IMG/VR virus record: IMGVR_UViG_3300006990_000067
Coordinates: 1 to 39,925 of that record
DNA: 39,925 bases
Strand: one strand, 5' to 3'
DNA from: a virus
The notes under the pieces are model-generated. The model worked only from the letters and a program-made list of their open reading frames with translations. It made no database searches and had not been told where the DNA came from. This document shows positions 37,990 to 39,925 of the stretch, piece by piece (position 1 is the first letter of the stretch; every line of letters begins with the position of its first letter). The position numbers and the translations under genes were made by a program.

Positions 37990-38895
37990 ATGTCTGCAAA
38001 TTCACTTTCTGATCTCCGTAAGAGTCGTGGCAGTTTCGATACTTTGCTTAAGCAAGTTGAGAAAATGTCAACCACTACCACAGAATCCAATGATACCGGC
38101 AAAGAGTGGAAACTCTCTGTTGATAAGGCTGGAAATGGTTCTGCCGTAATTCGTTTCCTTCCCCCCTCCAAGGGTGAGGAGAGTTATTGGGTACGTCTTT
38201 GGACACACGGTTTCCAAGGCCCTATGGGTAAGTGGTATATCGAAAACTCTCTTACTACTCTGAACCAACCCGATCCTGTTTCAGAACTCAACACAAAACT
38301 CTGGAACACTGGTGCGGATGCTGATAAGGAGACTGCTCGTAAACAGAAGCGCCGTCTTTCTTATTACTCTAACATTCTTGTTGTGAGTGATCCTGCCAAC
38401 CCAGAAAACGAAGGTAAAGTTTTCTTGTATCGTTACGGTCAGAAAATCTTTGAGATGATTCAAGACGTAATCAAACCAGAACTCCCCACCGAAGACCCAA
38501 TCAATCCCTTTGATCCGTGGGAAGGTGTGGACTTTGCTCTTCTCGCAAGGAATGTTGCTGGTTATCGGAATTACGATAAGTCCAAGTTTGGTTCCAAGGT
38601 TCGTCCTGTTGCCGAATCTGACGAAGCCATTGATGCAATCTGGGCACAACAGTATTCTCTTAACGAGATCGTTGATCCTAGTCAATTCAAGTCTTACGAT
38701 GAACTCTCCCAAAAATTAACTGCTGTCTTGGGTGGTGCTGCCGCTCCCGCACCTACCGTATCATCGCAAACTGATGATATTGAAGACGATATCTTTGTTG
38801 CGGAAACTACCGCATCAACAGAAACAGTTACAGTTTCATCATCTGATGATGAAGATGCCATGTCGTATTTCTCCCGACTGGCAGACGATGACTGA
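37990..38895 (+). CDS. 32: Single-stranded DNA-binding protein gp32
   Basis: A 301-residue gp32 homologue, which coats single-stranded DNA in replication and recombination. The N-terminal LSDLRKSRGSF element mediates cooperativity; the OB-fold core has IRFLPPSKGEESYWVRLWTHGF and RRLSYYSNILVV. The C-terminus is acidic and Ser/Asp-rich, ending MSYFSRLADDD, as in T4. The protein has no cysteine at all, so the zinc-binding Cys-His-Cys-Cys site of T4 gp32 is absent; the equivalent segment reads NSLTTLNQPDPVSELN. An intrinsic terminator follows the gene. Confidence 0.92.
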   Translation: MSANSLSDLRKSRGSFDTLLKQVEKMSTTTTESNDTGKEWKLSVDKAGNGSAVIRFLPPSKGEESYWVRLWTHGFQGPMGKWYIENSLTTLNQPDPVSELNTKLWNTGADADKETARKQKRRLSYYSNILVVSDPANPENEGKVFLYRYGQKIFEMIQDVIKPELPTEDPINPFDPWEGVDFALLARNVAGYRNYDKSKFGSKVRPVAESDEAIDAIWAQQYSLNEIVDPSQFKSYDELSQKLTAVLGGAAAPAPTVSSQTDDIEDDIFVAETTASTETVTVSSSDDEDAMSYFSRLADDD

Positions 38896-38915
38896 TACAT
38901 AGTCTCGTCTCCTTT

Positions 38916-38945
38916 GGGCGCCATAAATACTGGCGCCCTTTTTTT
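38916..38945 (+). terminator. Intrinsic terminator after gp32, containing a late octamer
   Basis: GGGCGCC (38916-38922) pairs perfectly with GGCGCCC (38932-38938), plus an A-T pair, followed by seven T residues. The loop plus one stem base reads CATAAATA (38922-38929), a late-promoter-like octamer 28 bases before the next ATG. Confidence 0.92.
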
Positions 38946-38957
38946 ATCTGGTGAACG

Positions 38958-39925
38958 ATGCACAGTATTATTTTTGGTGGGCAACTTGAAGACTTGGGCA
39001 TGGAGTTTGATAGCTCAAAGATTAGTATCAGACGGTCTTCTGGTGGCCACAAGATTGCTACATTTCTCCGTCAACAGGGATATGATGTCGAAGTCCTCGA
39101 CTATGTTCACAGATGGAGTTTAGATCAGCTTAAAAAATACATTGAACCGAAAGTCACCGATGACTTTTTGTTTTTTGGATTTGGTTCTACGTTTTTTCTC
39201 AATACACCCACCGTTCTTGAATTAGTAAAATGGTTGAAGGAACGGTATCCACACATACCCCTTGTTGCAGGCAGTCAAAACAATTCGATGAAAGAATTGG
39301 AGATGGATTGGTATGTGTATGGGTATGGCGAGAATGCCATCCTTGCACTGATCGACCACTTCAAGGGTGGACCAGAACCCATTCATGCAAACAGGATGAT
39401 AAACTGTTACGTCAATTACAAGTCTTTTCCCCTAGATGATCTCACGGTGTCATACAAGGATACCGACCACATAACTCCCAGAGAAATTCTTTTGTTAGAG
39501 TTTGCCCGTGGTTGCAAATTCAAATGTAAGTTTTGCAGTTTCCCTGTTCTGGGTGTAAAGGGTGATTACTCTCGCACGGCTCAAAGTGTATACGATGAGA
39601 TGCTGGAGAACTATGATAAGTGGGGTACGGAACACTACATTGTACTTGATGAAACCTTCAACGATTCTAGTGAGAAGATTGAGAAGTTTGCCAGTGTCAT
39701 AGAGAAACTACCATTCACGCCGAAGATGACTGCGTACATTCGTGCAGACCTGATTACTACCAGAAAACGGGATTGGGACAATCTAATCAAGATGGGAATC
39801 ACCTCACACTTCTATGGTGTTGAGAGTATGAATCACAAGTCCGCCAAGTCTATCGGCAAAGGTATGGACAGTGGCAGAATCAAAGAAGGATTGTTAGAGG
39901 TTGATGAGTACTTCCGCAGTGCAGG
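38958..39925 (+). CDS. Radical SAM protein, B12-binding type, cut by window end
   Basis: The frame from the ATG at 38958 stays open to the edge (322 residues seen), so the gene is partial. The first part (residues 1-150) looks like a cobalamin-binding-type Rossmann domain (HKIATFLRQQGYDVEVLDYV, then FLFFGFGST, HIPLVAGSQNNS, WYVYGYGE), but the B12 His motif is not evident. The radical SAM site is CKFKCKFC (C186, C190, C193), followed by VLDETFND and YIRADLIT. This type is distinct from the six genes at 20-28 kb. Enzymes of this class modify small molecules, peptides or tRNA. Confidence 0.85.
   Translation, partial: MHSIIFGGQLEDLGMEFDSSKISIRRSSGGHKIATFLRQQGYDVEVLDYVHRWSLDQLKKYIEPKVTDDFLFFGFGSTFFLNTPTVLELVKWLKERYPHIPLVAGSQNNSMKELEMDWYVYGYGENAILALIDHFKGGPEPIHANRMINCYVNYKSFPLDDLTVSYKDTDHITPREILLLEFARGCKFKCKFCSFPVLGVKGDYSRTAQSVYDEMLENYDKWGTEHYIVLDETFNDSSEKIEKFASVIEKLPFTPKMTAYIRADLITTRKRDWDNLIKMGITSHFYGVESMNHKSAKSIGKGMDSGRIKEGLLEVDEYFRSA

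Overview
The window looks like part of the genome of a T4-like (straboviral/cyanophage-type) marine myovirus. It carries the T4-type block gp33, gp59, gp32 in that order at the right end, a PhoH ATPase, a RecB/Cas4-type exonuclease and a SleB-type lysin. It also has a tRNA-Gly, strong sigma70-like promoters, and many TATAAATA octamers of the T4 late-promoter type. The host cannot be fixed from the sequence. The small DUF2970 protein and the c-type cytochrome look proteobacterial, and the split tmRNA architecture is best known from alphaproteobacteria and cyanobacteria.

Layout. (1) 19-2681, plus strand: a respiratory cassette. It holds an alternative oxidase with all six di-iron ligands, a two-helix membrane protein, a class I cytochrome c with a CxxCH haem site, a 32-residue single-helix peptide, an exported Ig-like protein, a small Sm-like phage protein and a DUF2970 protein. 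(2) 2665-9383: small early-type genes, mostly hypothetical, led by near-consensus promoters; also two SGNH hydrolases, a winged-helix protein, a tRNA-Gly with anticodon ACC, an HExxH protein and a ParB-like protein. (3) 9637-14718, minus strand: a late-type operon of exported or membrane proteins, including an Asn/Thr/Ser low-complexity protein and a 775-residue protein with a NIDO-like domain and seven 22-residue two-cysteine repeats. It ends at a clear terminator. (4) 14802-33223, plus strand: one run of about 20 genes, nearly all overlapping by a few bases. It encodes a fatty-acid desaturase, a 2-oxoglutarate oxygenase, a GNAT-like protein, a methyltransferase, two UDP-sugar dehydrogenases, six consecutive radical SAM proteins, two glycosyltransferase-like proteins and a carbamoyltransferase. 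(5) 33260-39925: the replication and late-transcription core (PhoH, exonuclease, gp33, gp59, gp32) with a circularly permuted two-piece tmRNA gene, a lysin, an epimerase, and the start of a seventh radical SAM protein that runs off the edge.

How the parts may work together. The oxidase cassette would let infected cells burn quinol without proton pumping, keeping redox turnover going during infection (inference). The long overlapping run has the composition of a biosynthetic or surface-modification cluster: sugar activation, transfer, carbamoylation and radical chemistry. Its substrate is unknown. The phage tmRNA, with the tag ANDDVYALAA, could rescue ribosomes and mark products for proteolysis during mRNA turnover.

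The three most unusual items are the oxidase/cytochrome cassette, the six-gene radical SAM array, and the split tmRNA, whose acceptor stem (including the G3-U70 pair) can be built by hand from two separated segments. All functional calls rest on motif recognition by eye; no database search was run.
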